In this document: positions 17,066 to 27,497 of the stretch, in pieces
Position numbering within the stretch: position 1 is the first letter of the stretch
How the letters are laid out: every line of letters starts with the position of its first letter
Source: Bacteroidaceae bacterium
GTDB lineage: Bacteria; Bacteroidota; Bacteroidia; Bacteroidales; Bacteroidaceae
Assembly (NCBI GenBank): GCA_024398595.1
Contig: JAKSIX010000014.1
Span: 1-45,763, forward strand
Reading direction: 5' to 3'
DNA length: 45,763 nt
Notes under the pieces: model-generated
Told to the model about the DNA's origin: nothing
Seen by the model: only the letters and a program-made list of their open reading frames with translations
Database searches by the model: none
Program-made: the position numbers and the translations under genes

Positions 17066-17362
17066 TTATTCAAAGACGAACACATCCTCGTCAGGACTGC
17101 TCATATTATAATTCTTTCTGGCCATACGCTCACGCAGAATCTCATCGTTCTCAATATCATCAAGAAGCGCAGAACCCTCTTCTATCTGATTTCTGTACAT
17201 ATCTATCTCTTCCTGAAGGTCACGCATCTGCCGCTTTTGCGAAAATCTGCGCATCAGGCTGTTCTGATCAAGGAAAACTATAATCAACAGGAAAGCCACA
17301 ACAGCCACCGCATATTTATTTCTACGGACAAAATTCCAGACAGACCCCAAAAAACCAAGCAT
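17066..17362 (-). CDS. Septum formation initiator FtsB/DivIC family
   Basis: Encodes 98 residues from the ATG at 17362 (MLGFLGS); an upstream alternative would add nine residues. One N-terminal membrane helix (YAVAVVAFLLIIVFLD, about residues 17-32) is followed by a coiled coil (QKRQMRDLQEEIDMYRNQIEE). The short C-terminal ENDEILRERMARKNYNM segment is the FtsB/DivIC signature. Such proteins link FtsL and FtsQ in the divisome. A perfect -7 box lies 25 bases upstream. It heads an operon with two small envelope genes. Confidence 0.88.
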   Translation of the reverse strand: MLGFLGSVWNFVRRNKYAVAVVAFLLIIVFLDQNSLMRRFSQKRQMRDLQEEIDMYRNQIEEGSALLDDIENDEILRERMARKNYNMSSPDEDVFVFE

Positions 17363-17386
17363 ATATTCCAACTTTGGTGTATAGCA

Positions 17387-17394
17387 CAAAAGTA
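17387..17394 (-). promoter_or_regulatory. Promoter of ftsB-like operon
   Basis: TACTTTTG on the minus strand, with GTTG 21 bases upstream (17416-17419). It is divergent from and close to the dnaX promoter. Confidence 0.65.
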
Positions 17395-17438
17395 TGTATT
17401 TTTTTGAAACACGTACAACACATTCCGTTAAATAGTAG

Positions 17439-17446
17439 TATCTTTG
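17439..17446 (+). promoter_or_regulatory. Promoter of dnaX
   Basis: TATCTTTG matches the -7 consensus and lies 24 bases before the dnaX ATG. No good -33 element is seen at the normal spacing. Confidence 0.6.
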
Positions 17447-17470
17447 GATAAATAAACATATCAGCTACAA

Positions 17471-19240
17471 ATGAGCAGCTATACAGTATCAGCCAGAAAA
17501 TACCGTCCGGCCACATTCAAAAGCGTAGTCGGTCAGGAAGCGCTTACAACTACATTGAAGAACGCCATAGCATCCGGCAAACTGGCGAACTCATATCTGT
17601 TCTGCGGTCCGCGCGGCGTGGGCAAGACCACCTGCGCACGCCTGTTCGCAAAGACCATCAACTGTATGCATCCGGAACCCGACGGAGAGGCCTGCGGCGA
17701 ATGCGAATCCTGCAAGACCTTCAATGCGGAACTGCGCTCATACAATGTGTTCGAGCTTGATGCCGCCAGCAACAATTCCGTGGAGGATATACGTTCACTT
17801 ACCGAGCAGGTGCGCATACCGCCTATTTCAGGGAAATACAAGGTGTATATAATAGATGAAGTCCATATGCTGTCTTCCGCCGCCTTCAATGCTTTTCTGA
17901 AGACGCTCGAGGAACCGCCTGCATACGCAATTTTCATTCTTGCCACTACCGAGAAGCATAAAGTCATTCCCACCATTCTGTCCAGATGTCAGATATACGA
18001 TTTCAACAGAATAGGAAACCGCGATATAATAGCCCACCTCAAGGATGTCGCCTCGCGCGAAGGTATAGAAACCGATGATGATGCCCTTGGTGTAATAGCC
18101 GAGAAAGCTGACGGAGGTCTGCGTGACGCACTGTCCATCTTCGATCAGGTAACCAGCTTCACCGAGGGACACGTAACGTACGAGCGCACCATCAGCAACC
18201 TGAACGTAATTGATTCAAGCCATTACTTCAGGATGACAGACCTGATGCTTGAGAACAGGATTCCGGAATCGCTTCTGCTGTTGAACGACATAATGTCACA
18301 CGGATTTGATCCAAGCCACCTGATTTCCGGGCTGCTGCTCCATTTCAGGAATCTGCTGGTCAGCAGGGATGCCTGCACATTGCCGCTGTTGGAAATGAGC
18401 GACGAGATGCGTGAGAGGTATCACACACAGGCCATGAAATGCCAGCCGAAATTTCTGTACAAGGCAATGAGGCTAAGCAACGACTGCGACATCAATTACC
18501 GTTCCAGCAGGAACAAACGTCTGTTGGTGGAACTGACACTGATACGTATATCGCAATCTGCCACCGGGGAGGACGACGACAGTGACGGGCCTGGCCCTAA
18601 AGATGCACTTAAACCGATATTCTCAAAACAGACACAGCCAAGCATTACTCCAGCCAAGCCTGTTCAAACGGATGCACGACCGGCAACAGCCGGCAATAAG
18701 CCATCGTCACCCAAAGAGACTCCGGCTCCAGAGCAGCCCAAGATTCCAAAAGTAACTGTAGAGGCTCTGTTCTCCTCCATCAGAGGAAACAAGTCTGACA
18801 ATAAAGCAGGCACAGAATCTGTTGTAAAGGACAGCACAACGGATCAGAAAGAGTCCGGCAAAGATTCAAGACAGGGACTACCACTGAATCAGGAAAGACT
18901 GGAGACATACTGGAAAGAATATGCGCTGTCGCTCTCCGCAGAGAATACGCCATTGCTTAACAGAATGATGAACTCCACCCCCACTGTCGTATCTGACACG
19001 GAATTTTCAGTCACGGTAATGAATCAGATGGCTGCCGATGACTTCAACACTCATTCTGCTGCAATAACAGGCTATCTGAGGGAGAAGCTCAGCAATGGAA
19101 TGATCTCTATGTCTGTAAACATAGACAAAAGTAAAAGCGACACCCGCATTCTCAGCAAGGCAGAGCAGTTCAACGAAATGCAGAAAAGCAACCCGGCACT
19201 TGCCACACTGACCAGAAATCTCAATCTGGAACTGGTATAA
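17471..19240 (+). CDS. dnaX: DNA polymerase III subunit gamma/tau
   Basis: Encodes 589 residues. It is the clamp-loader ATPase that also tethers the polymerase. In order: the N-terminal YRPATFKSVVGQ block, Walker A GPRGVGKTT (about residues 45-53), and a zinc-binding Cys cluster (CMHPEPDGEACGECESC, about residues 64-80). Walker B is IIDEVHMLS, the sensor is LATTEKHKVIPTILSRCQ, and the clamp-loader lid is GGLRDALSI. A Pro/Lys-rich linker (about 375-470) precedes a C-terminal tau-like domain. No A-rich slippery heptamer for the E. coli type of gamma frameshift was found. A strong hairpin terminator follows. Confidence 0.96.
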   Translation: MSSYTVSARKYRPATFKSVVGQEALTTTLKNAIASGKLANSYLFCGPRGVGKTTCARLFAKTINCMHPEPDGEACGECESCKTFNAELRSYNVFELDAASNNSVEDIRSLTEQVRIPPISGKYKVYIIDEVHMLSSAAFNAFLKTLEEPPAYAIFILATTEKHKVIPTILSRCQIYDFNRIGNRDIIAHLKDVASREGIETDDDALGVIAEKADGGLRDALSIFDQVTSFTEGHVTYERTISNLNVIDSSHYFRMTDLMLENRIPESLLLLNDIMSHGFDPSHLISGLLLHFRNLLVSRDACTLPLLEMSDEMRERYHTQAMKCQPKFLYKAMRLSNDCDINYRSSRNKRLLVELTLIRISQSATGEDDDSDGPGPKDALKPIFSKQTQPSITPAKPVQTDARPATAGNKPSSPKETPAPEQPKIPKVTVEALFSSIRGNKSDNKAGTESVVKDSTTDQKESGKDSRQGLPLNQERLETYWKEYALSLSAENTPLLNRMMNSTPTVVSDTEFSVTVMNQMAADDFNTHSAAITGYLREKLSNGMISMSVNIDKSKSDTRILSKAEQFNEMQKSNPALATLTRNLNLELV

Positions 19241-19255
19241 CAGGGTACAGTACAC

Positions 19256-19290
19256 AAAAAAAACGGTTGGAAATCTCCAACCGTTTTCTG
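19256..19290. terminator. Bidirectional intrinsic terminator between dnaX and esterase A
   Basis: An 11-bp perfect stem AAAACGGTTGG / CCAACCGTTTT with loop AAATCT (19260-19287). T-rich on the plus side and preceded by A8 (T8 on the minus strand), so it can serve both convergent genes. Confidence 0.85.
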
Positions 19291-19308
19291 TATTATATCT
19301 CTACCGGA

Positions 19309-20580
<1,272 letters not shown>

Positions 20581-20616
20581 TTAAAAAAGTTGTCCAAAAA
20601 ATTTCTGAACCTGTTC

Positions 20617-21816
20617 TTACTTGAAGATGAGCTGTACAAACTGGTGAAGTGAACGGCGCCAGGTGTGCCACTCGTGAGCTGTCTCCGGGGAGATGTAGCC
20701 GTATGCGTTGATGCCAATCTTCTTCAGATTCTCGGCAGCTTCCATTACGCCCATATTCTCTTTGCCGCCACAGCTCATGAACAGTACCTTGTTGGTCTTC
20801 TTGAAATCATCGTTGTTCTCCAGTTCGCCGGTGTTGAATGTACCGCCGCTGAACATACCTACGTATGCGAATGTGGTAGGGTTGGCCAGTGTTACGGAGT
20901 GAGTGGTCATACCGCCCATTGACAGACCGGCCATTGCACGGTGCTGAGGATCAGCTATAACGCGATAGTTCTTCTCTACCATCGGAATGATGTCCTTGAG
21001 CAGAACGTCCTGGAATGCGCCGCCCATACCGAAGCCGCCGAAGCCGCCCATTCTGCGCTGACCGCCCTGAGGAGCACCCTGAGGAGCTGCTGCGGGAGCT
21101 GCAGGCTGCGCTGCACGAGCATCAAGACAGTCAATCACAACGATGAACGGAACAGCCTTGCCATCGGCAATCAGGTTGTCCATAATCTGACCGGTGTGAC
21201 CCTGCTCTGCCCATCCATGCTCGTTCTCACCCATACCGTGCATCAGGTACAGGACCGGGAACTTCTTGGTGGTGTTGGTATAATACTCGTTCGGGAAGTA
21301 GATGTAGCAATGACGCATCTGCTCAGTTACGGTTGACCAGTAGAACACCTCGTTGACTGAGCCCTGAGGTACGTTCTTTACCTGCCAGAAGTCCTGATCG
21401 GTTGACGGAACCTCAATTCCGCTGCCCCAACGGCTTGCACCGTAGTAGTACAGGCTTCCCGGATCCGGTACGCTTGCACCGTCAATGTTGAGCTGATAGT
21501 AGTGGAAGCCCTCGTCCTGAGGAGCTGATGTGCCGGTCCATACGCCATTCTCGTCCTTTGACATTGAATATATCTTACCATCTATATCAAGTCCTACAGA
21601 AGTAGCGTTCGGTGCTGAAATCTGTGCGCGTACCATGCGCTGCGAATTGACCATAGGATACTGGTGGTTGGCCTGGTTGTTCGATGCGGGCTTGAAGTCC
21701 TCGGTTACGTTCTCGGTTACTGAAGGCACGGTTGGGTTACCCTGACCGCGGCCACCGAACTGCGCGTAGGCAGACACTGTGGCCAGTGCCATAAGTGAAA
21801 GGATAATTTTTTTCAT
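20617..21816 (-). CDS. Secreted CE1-type (feruloyl) esterase B with Gly/Pro-rich insert
   Basis: Encodes 399 residues, paralogous to esterase A through the whole length. Signal peptide 1-18 is followed by a short FGGRGQGNP mature N-terminus, a CBM48-like domain (about 50-135) and an alpha/beta hydrolase domain. The hydrolase motifs are FPVLYLMHGMGENEHGW, GLSMGG (Ser299) and TAHEWHTWRRSL (His381). Residues 233-266 form the low-complexity insert (AQPAAPAAAPQGAPQGG, then MGGFGGFGMGG) at the same place as in esterase A but shorter. It probably acts in the periplasm or at the surface on esterified plant oligosaccharides. It follows the AlkD-like gene by 25 bases. Confidence 0.88.
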   Translation of the reverse strand: MKKIILSLMALATVSAYAQFGGRGQGNPTVPSVTENVTEDFKPASNNQANHQYPMVNSQRMVRAQISAPNATSVGLDIDGKIYSMSKDENGVWTGTSAPQDEGFHYYQLNIDGASVPDPGSLYYYGASRWGSGIEVPSTDQDFWQVKNVPQGSVNEVFYWSTVTEQMRHCYIYFPNEYYTNTTKKFPVLYLMHGMGENEHGWAEQGHTGQIMDNLIADGKAVPFIVVIDCLDARAAQPAAPAAAPQGAPQGGQRRMGGFGGFGMGGAFQDVLLKDIIPMVEKNYRVIADPQHRAMAGLSMGGMTTHSVTLANPTTFAYVGMFSGGTFNTGELENNDDFKKTNKVLFMSCGGKENMGVMEAAENLKKIGINAYGYISPETAHEWHTWRRSLHQFVQLIFK

Positions 21817-21841
21817 AGAGGTTAATATTGTTTATACAAAC

Positions 21842-22612
21842 TTAAAAAGCGTTGTCAATCGCAAAGCTATAAAATTTCTGCAATTCTGCTTTCTTCGACA
21901 TATATAATATCCTGTCCTGTTCAGGAAATTTTTCAATTGCATAACGGAGCATCGTCCGTGGCATTGCAGCGCAGCGTGGCAGGGATTCGCCCGGCGCAGG
22001 AGAATCCAGCCAGTTTCTCAGCAATGTTCCATCACGTTTGCCGACATCACGCAACTGCCAGCCGACAGCCTTGTGAATCAGGTCGTGGGGATGATGCAGC
22101 AGAATATCAGATATTGCAATTGCGTCATCATATTCACCATGACGTATGAACTGCATACAGCTTACTATTCCTATGCGTTTCTCCCAAATGGTCCTGCCGT
22201 TCCCGGCAAGGTCATACAGGATACTGCGATTCTTGTCGAGCAACCAATCTCCAAGAATCTCATAGCAGCTGAGATCCACCAGATCCCAATTATTGATGTT
22301 GCCAGTGTGTGAAAGATAGAAATCCACACACCTGCGCTGAAGTTCCCTGTCTTTTCGTGCGTGTCTGTATATCTGTACCAGTACGAGCAGAGAGCACAGG
22401 CGCACCTCGTGCCAGGGACTTACGATAGAGGATTCCAATTCATCAAAGCTGCAATCCTGCCAAATCTCCTTCACAACGCTTCGGGTGACCGGCACCTTGA
22501 TACCAAGGAAGCGGTCACCTTCTCCGTACTGGCCCGGTCCCGTCTTAAAGAAACGGCTCAATCCTTCCACCTGCGATTCATCCCGCAGAGAGCACATCCT
22601 TTCTTCAATCAT
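21842..22612 (-). CDS. AlkD-family DNA alkylation repair protein
   Basis: Encodes 256 residues from the ATG at 22612; a GTG six bases upstream is an alternative. It is a HEAT-like all-helical protein of the AlkC/AlkD family, whose members excise N3- and N7-alkylated purines. Blocks typical of AlkD are FLGIKVPVTRSVVKEIW, NINNWDLVDLSCYEILGDWL with the catalytic Trp-Asp pair, TIWEKRIGIVSCM with the DNA-contacting Arg, and LIHKAVGWQLRDVGKRD. No signal peptide, so it is cytoplasmic. It sits, oddly, between a secreted DUF4419 protein (eight bases upstream) and secreted esterase B (25 bases downstream). Confidence 0.9.
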   Translation of the reverse strand: MIEERMCSLRDESQVEGLSRFFKTGPGQYGEGDRFLGIKVPVTRSVVKEIWQDCSFDELESSIVSPWHEVRLCSLLVLVQIYRHARKDRELQRRCVDFYLSHTGNINNWDLVDLSCYEILGDWLLDKNRSILYDLAGNGRTIWEKRIGIVSCMQFIRHGEYDDAIAISDILLHHPHDLIHKAVGWQLRDVGKRDGTLLRNWLDSPAPGESLPRCAAMPRTMLRYAIEKFPEQDRILYMSKKAELQKFYSFAIDNAF

Positions 22613-22620
22613 ATACACGA

Positions 22621-23772
22621 TTATTTATCAGCCCTGCGGAGCATCCACCCTATCTGTGGCGTGATTGACTCATCCTTCGGATTCTGCAGTACGCCGACAA
22701 TACCGCCCCACAATTCAAGGTCGTATTCCATTTCAAGACCAAGTTCTGGATTAATCACCTTATATTTGAACGGTACACAGACTATCTCCGGGCGCAAAGG
22801 ATGGTTGTATTTTACCTGCGATGGCGTACGTCCCTTCTGATTATACGGATAGAATTTAAGGAACCAGCCATCGAACTCTGATGTTTCACTGCCGTCACAG
22901 CTTGCATAACGTATCTGACCCGGCCTCTTTTTCATAACCATATCCTGCCAGAATCCTGTATCGGCCTGGCCTTCCGATGCCTTGATGAACTGTTCAAGTA
23001 TGGGATCAAGTTCGTCAATCCACCAGTCAATACCATACCCGCGCAGACTGGCAGCCTTCTGACGTACCTGACGCCAGTCATCCGGAGTTCCCGTCAAAGT
23101 GATATCCGGAATTCCGCATACAAGATATATGACCTCGTAATTGAAGTATGGCTTGACAGCACTCATCAGTGTCATCCGTGATACAAGTCTCTCTGTCGGC
23201 CCTGTGGTGGAAAATGACGCATCCAATACTTGGGCAAGTCCATTCTTTGTGTTGTCTGCAATCTGCTTTGTGAACTGATCCAGCACCTCCTCCCACAACT
23301 GAAGCGATGATTCCTGCATCAAATCCTGAGAAGTGAGAGCGGTAAGCTTCATCATACCGTCGTGATCCACGATAAGTTTCCCTACTTTCTCCGGATATTT
23401 GTTTACATAGTCCGCAAACGACTGGCTTATCAGCAGCCATATCACATCCGGTGACAGCACGACAGGCCAGTGATTGGCAAATGCATTCATCATTCCCTTC
23501 GCAAATGAATTATTGTCGTACGAGGCAATGGAGTCCGTCTGAAAATTCACATAGACAATGCCATCATCTTCTCTGTTCCCCGGCACATTTTTATAATAGC
23601 TGTACTGACGTACCATATTTCCGGCATCAGCCCCGCAGGATGGCTTGAAAAACATACTTTCCATTTTTGCCAGATCCTCAACGTGAAACGTCACATCGGC
23701 ATACACATCAAGGCTGCAGAACACCAGCAGATGCAATAAAGCGGCAATTGGAAAGAACCTGTTACGTATCAT
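22621..23772 (-). CDS. Exported DUF4419 domain protein
   Basis: Encodes 383 residues. A signal peptide (about 1-25) is followed by a DUF4419 region. Recognizable pieces are SFAKGMMNAFANHWPVVLSPDVIWLLISQ, then IPDITLTGTPDDWRQVRQK (the most conserved block), and FWQDMVMKKRPGQI plus DGWFLKFYPY. DUF4419 proteins occur in fungi and bacteria and lack an assigned activity. The bacterial location here is probably the periplasm or surface. It is third in the CAZyme operon, 17 bases after GH43 and 8 bases before AlkD, so it is expected to be co-expressed with glycan-degrading enzymes. Confidence 0.85.
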   Translation of the reverse strand: MIRNRFFPIAALLHLLVFCSLDVYADVTFHVEDLAKMESMFFKPSCGADAGNMVRQYSYYKNVPGNREDDGIVYVNFQTDSIASYDNNSFAKGMMNAFANHWPVVLSPDVIWLLISQSFADYVNKYPEKVGKLIVDHDGMMKLTALTSQDLMQESSLQLWEEVLDQFTKQIADNTKNGLAQVLDASFSTTGPTERLVSRMTLMSAVKPYFNYEVIYLVCGIPDITLTGTPDDWRQVRQKAASLRGYGIDWWIDELDPILEQFIKASEGQADTGFWQDMVMKKRPGQIRYASCDGSETSEFDGWFLKFYPYNQKGRTPSQVKYNHPLRPEIVCVPFKYKVINPELGLEMEYDLELWGGIVGVLQNPKDESITPQIGWMLRRADK

Positions 23773-23789
23773 AATTTCCCAGATTCGCG

Positions 23790-25910
23790 TTAGCGTTTGA
23801 TCTCAACGACCAGTTTGCCGCTCTTCGGACCTGGGATGACTTTCATCTCAAGTGAGCCTGTCACCTGCGTACCGGCACCGAGTTTTGTCAGATGAGCTGT
23901 CACTGTCGGCTGTGGATTGGCATCATTTGAAATCAGTTCCTTCTCTGTAAGCTGGCCGGACCACAGAACCGGTCCGTATGAATGATTCAGCACCCAGTTG
24001 CCTGGTTCAATATTATCAAAGACATACTCATTCTGTCCCTCCTTGAGCATCAGAATTTTAGTATCCGATGACTGACGGTAGGCAAAGCTCCCGCCGCCCT
24101 TCGCCAGCTGAATCTCCGCGCCAAGTCCTATAGATGCAAGCGGATCCTCACGATAGAAATCCAGACCGCTGTCAAACGCCTCAACGTCGAAGTAATACTC
24201 AGGAGCAGTGTTCAGGCTATGCATATAAAGCGTAGTCCTGTCATAGACGATGTAACTGTTGTAAAGTTTGTTCTTCTCGATGCCATAGCGTACGATATAC
24301 CCATCGGCACCCGGAACAGGCTCCCAGGCGATATTGGCCTCGCGGCGGTCCTCAGGATTGCGCAGAGCCATGAACTTCTTCACCTTCTGAGTCTTCATCC
24401 CGGGAGTCGTACCGAATATGCGCAGATCCTTGATGGAGAACTTGGCATTATCATACGTGGCTACATTCACGACCTTCACATAACGCGCCTTGACTGGCTC
24501 AGCAAACTCATTGTAGTCGTGCTTCAGTTCCATCTTGTTCTGTGTCTTGCTGATAATGGTCTGCCAGTTGGCATTGTCGGCTGATACCATCACCTCATAG
24601 CACTGATATAGCTGCTCCTGACGTGGAGTCTGACCCTGACGACCGCCGCCGAACCCCATTCCCATACCTCCGGCACGTGCAGCACCGATATGATCCCAGT
24701 TAAGCTGAATGGCATTGATCGATGCCTCTGCGCCGAGATCAACAGTAAAGAACTCGCCCGGATCACCCGTCTCTGCAGCCCAGCAGGTGGTGAAATCTTC
24801 ATCAAGCGCATTCGATGCAGCATAATTCTCAAATGTTGACGATACGATAGGCTTCTTCTTGACAGACAGCAGTTTCCAGTCAACATAATTGTCAACACCG
24901 CCAACCTTGCGCTCTTCCGGATAATACTGAGGATAGTCGCCGAGAGCTGTATTCGAATACATTACACCCTGCTTGTCAACAGCTGTAGGATAGATGGCCA
25001 GTTCAGAGCCGCGTCCGCCCTCACCGTACTGGGCCGGTATCATACAGATAGTCCACAAATTGCCTTTCTTATCGTGGAATGTGCTTCCGTGGCCTGCACC
25101 GACCTGAAAGCCGCTCGTCTTGAATGTCAAAGGGTTGTGTTCACTGTACTTGAACGGTCCCATAGGACTGTCGGACACATATATACCGTGTGAGTAGGAT
25201 ATGAACTCCAGACCTATTGCAGCATACTGCAGATAGTATTTGCCGTTATGCTTGATCATATAAGGGCCCTCAATCCACGGAAGTTCTTCCGGTCCGTATT
25301 CACGACGGCCATTGAAAATAGAATATATCACATCCTCCGGCTTGCGCACCTCAAATCCGTGATTCCTGATGTCGCTCCAGAACAGCTGCTTCGGCTCGCC
25401 CTTTTCCTTGAATGTCTCCTTATCCAGCTCAACCACCTGAAAAGGCATTATCTGGGACCAGCCGAAATACATATACAGACGGCCATCGTCATCCACGAAC
25501 ATGTTGGCATCGCCGTAACGGTCGCTCGACAGCTCACCGCATTTTTCCCACTCACCTTTCTTGGCATCAAGACAGCGATACACGTTCCTGTTGTTCATAG
25601 AGCAGCCTATCAGCTGCCCGTCCATCTCAACGACAGAAACCACGCCACCGGGATAATTCGGAGCACTTACGTATGTCCAGTTCTGGAAATCAGGAGAATA
25701 CCAGTATCCTCTCTGATGCGAGACAAACAGATAATAGTCGTCCTCAAAAATAATCACTACAGGCTCGCCGCCACGTACGGCACGCTCGTTTCCTATAACC
25801 ACATCCAGCGGATTTGCGAATGTGTGTCTGGTCTCTGCGGTCATTGACACCGCCGCTCCGACCATCAGGGCAACCGAAATTGCCACAGTCTTAAAAATGT
25901 CAGTTTTCAT
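23790..25910 (-). CDS. GH43-like hydrolase with discoidin (F5/8 type C) and Fn3-like domains
   Basis: Encodes 706 residues. A signal peptide (1-25) is followed by a five-bladed propeller (about 30-335). Propeller motifs are GDANMFVDDDGRLYMYFGWS (pKa-modulator Asp134) and PWIEGPYMIKHNGKYYL (general acid Glu214). The usual GH43 general-base Asp-Pro near the N-terminus is replaced by GEP (Glu49). A discoidin-type domain (about 350-500) follows, interrupted at 411-431 by GGMGMGFGGGRQGQ. A fibronectin-like module (510-590) and a beta-rich tail complete it. GH43 enzymes act mainly on arabinose or xylose linkages. Its position 24 bases after the carboxylesterase in a shared operon fits arabinose side-chain removal from esterified hemicellulose. 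Confidence 0.85.
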   Translation of the reverse strand: MKTDIFKTVAISVALMVGAAVSMTAETRHTFANPLDVVIGNERAVRGGEPVVIIFEDDYYLFVSHQRGYWYSPDFQNWTYVSAPNYPGGVVSVVEMDGQLIGCSMNNRNVYRCLDAKKGEWEKCGELSSDRYGDANMFVDDDGRLYMYFGWSQIMPFQVVELDKETFKEKGEPKQLFWSDIRNHGFEVRKPEDVIYSIFNGRREYGPEELPWIEGPYMIKHNGKYYLQYAAIGLEFISYSHGIYVSDSPMGPFKYSEHNPLTFKTSGFQVGAGHGSTFHDKKGNLWTICMIPAQYGEGGRGSELAIYPTAVDKQGVMYSNTALGDYPQYYPEERKVGGVDNYVDWKLLSVKKKPIVSSTFENYAASNALDEDFTTCWAAETGDPGEFFTVDLGAEASINAIQLNWDHIGAARAGGMGMGFGGGRQGQTPRQEQLYQCYEVMVSADNANWQTIISKTQNKMELKHDYNEFAEPVKARYVKVVNVATYDNAKFSIKDLRIFGTTPGMKTQKVKKFMALRNPEDRREANIAWEPVPGADGYIVRYGIEKNKLYNSYIVYDRTTLYMHSLNTAPEYYFDVEAFDSGLDFYREDPLASIGLGAEIQLAKGGGSFAYRQSSDTKILMLKEGQNEYVFDNIEPGNWVLNHSYGPVLWSGQLTEKELISNDANPQPTVTAHLTKLGAGTQVTGSLEMKVIPGPKSGKLVVEIKR

Positions 25911-25934
25911 TCTTATATTCCAGTAATTAACCTA

Positions 25935-27440
25935 TCAGCGTGCCAGAGGATTGCCAAGACCTGAATTCTCCACATCGTTCTCATCAAGCTTGAATATCAT
26001 GAACTGCCGGTTGTCCTGTGTGAGAGGCTTCCATTCGCCACCTTTCGCACCATTAGGATCACCATATTTCGCGAAATTGGACCACGCAGTCAGCATCTTC
26101 TCCGAGAGATCCCAATCCCCTTTTGTCCAAGGACGCCAGCAATGTTTCAGCGACTTGAATACGAACCAGAGATCCGATGAGTGGAACGCACCGCGCAGAC
26201 GCTGTGTCACCTCAGGATGATTACCGTCATCAGGAAGCGGACGTGCAAACTGATACGCATATGCCTTGCCGCCTTTCTCCTCACGATTCAGGCAGAAATC
26301 CACAATCTGGGTACCCATATTGCCGGCATCGTTCAATGTATAGCCAATCAGATATGGAACCTGGGCCAGAGAGCCGTCAAGGCAGGCATCATCGAAAGAT
26401 TCCGGAAGCGTATAGCCATCTATGTATGGAGATATCGGAGATGCGGTCAGAATGCTGCGCTTACCGGTAACCTGCTGATATATCGTGGCAAGAGCATAGA
26501 TTGTCTCTGTTCCGGCATTTCTCATCTGATTCAGAGTCTTCAGGTTTGCCCAATCCATAACCTCCTTTGTCGAGGCCTCGGCTTCAGCAAGAGTAGTCAT
26601 TGACTGCTGCATACCGCCGAATCCACCCATTGCAGGACGGCCACCTTGCGTTGCAGAAGCCGTTGCTGTCTGAGGACGCGGTTTCACAAGTCCGCTTCCA
26701 CTCATTATGACAGCCTTATTGAACAGACCTTTTGTAAGCGGAGAGGCGCAAAGGAACTTAACACTGCGGGAGCCTGCGCTCTGACCGAAAATCATCACAT
26801 TATCAGGATCGCCACCGAACTGTGCGATGTTCTTCTGCACCCACTTCATAGCTTCAATCTGATCCAGCATACCCCAGTTACCGGTAGCGTGCTCCGGATC
26901 CTCTGCTGAGATTTCAGGATGTGCAAAGAAACCGAACGGGCCCACACGATAGTTGAATGATACCAGCACAACATCCTTGTTCGCCCATTCCTGACCGTCA
27001 AATTCAGGCTCAGAACCCCATCCTTCGCGCATTCCGCCACCGAATATCCAAATAGCGACAGGAAGCTTTGCATCAGTTTTGCCGGGTTTCTTTGTCCATA
27101 CATTCAGATACAGACAGTCCTCACTGTATGGAGCCTCATCGCCATAGCCCCACTCCGTAGTATACCCTCCGGGATAATGAGCTCCCTGGAATGGCGGATG
27201 ACCGAATGTATCGCATATCCTGACACCCTCCCAGGGAATGACCGGTTGCGGAGCTCTCCAACGGTTCTTGCCCGTAGGAGGTGCCGCGAACGGAATACCG
27301 CGATATACCGTCACCCCTTTTATATCGGTTGACACACCCTGTACCTGACCGCCCTCTATGGTTAGGACAGGTCCCTCATTGGACGCGCTGGCTGCCATTA
27401 CAGCCACCATTCCGGCCAATACGACAAATAATTTCTTCAT
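25935..27440 (-). CDS. Secreted type-B carboxylesterase
   Basis: Encodes 501 residues from the ATG at 27440 (MKKLFVVLAG); an ATG six bases upstream adds two residues. A signal peptide (1-20) is followed by the PnbA/cholinesterase-like alpha/beta hydrolase. Motifs are YRGIPFAAPPTG, SEDCLYLNVW, the oxyanion region FGGGMREG, the nucleophile elbow GQSAGS (Ser221) and the probable catalytic His420 in GAFHSSDLWFVF. Residues 255-281 carry a GGRPAMGGFGGMQQ insert not expected in the family. It is the first gene of the operon, so it is expected to be co-expressed with GH43 and the feruloyl-type esterases. The ester substrate is unknown. No TAnnTTTG box was found upstream; a tRNA gene precedes it. Confidence 0.88.
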   Translation of the reverse strand: MKKLFVVLAGMVAVMAASASNEGPVLTIEGGQVQGVSTDIKGVTVYRGIPFAAPPTGKNRWRAPQPVIPWEGVRICDTFGHPPFQGAHYPGGYTTEWGYGDEAPYSEDCLYLNVWTKKPGKTDAKLPVAIWIFGGGMREGWGSEPEFDGQEWANKDVVLVSFNYRVGPFGFFAHPEISAEDPEHATGNWGMLDQIEAMKWVQKNIAQFGGDPDNVMIFGQSAGSRSVKFLCASPLTKGLFNKAVIMSGSGLVKPRPQTATASATQGGRPAMGGFGGMQQSMTTLAEAEASTKEVMDWANLKTLNQMRNAGTETIYALATIYQQVTGKRSILTASPISPYIDGYTLPESFDDACLDGSLAQVPYLIGYTLNDAGNMGTQIVDFCLNREEKGGKAYAYQFARPLPDDGNHPEVTQRLRGAFHSSDLWFVFKSLKHCWRPWTKGDWDLSEKMLTAWSNFAKYGDPNGAKGGEWKPLTQDNRQFMIFKLDENDVENSGLGNPLAR

Positions 27441-27467
27441 ATCCATGCGATTTTTCAAGTTAACAAA

Positions 27468-27488
27468 CGGCAACATAATATGCTGCCG
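27468..27488 (-). terminator. Hairpin between tRNA-Gly and the esterase operon
   Basis: CGGCAGCAT / ATGTTGCCG with loop ATT on the minus strand, followed by TTTGTTAACTTG. It may end the tRNA transcript or act as a weak attenuator before the operon, since no separate promoter is obvious. Confidence 0.45.
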
Positions 27489-27497
27489 ACCCACAAG

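Noticed and set aside
17471-19240. Programmed frameshift in dnaX
   Set aside because: No A-rich slippery heptamer with downstream structure was found.
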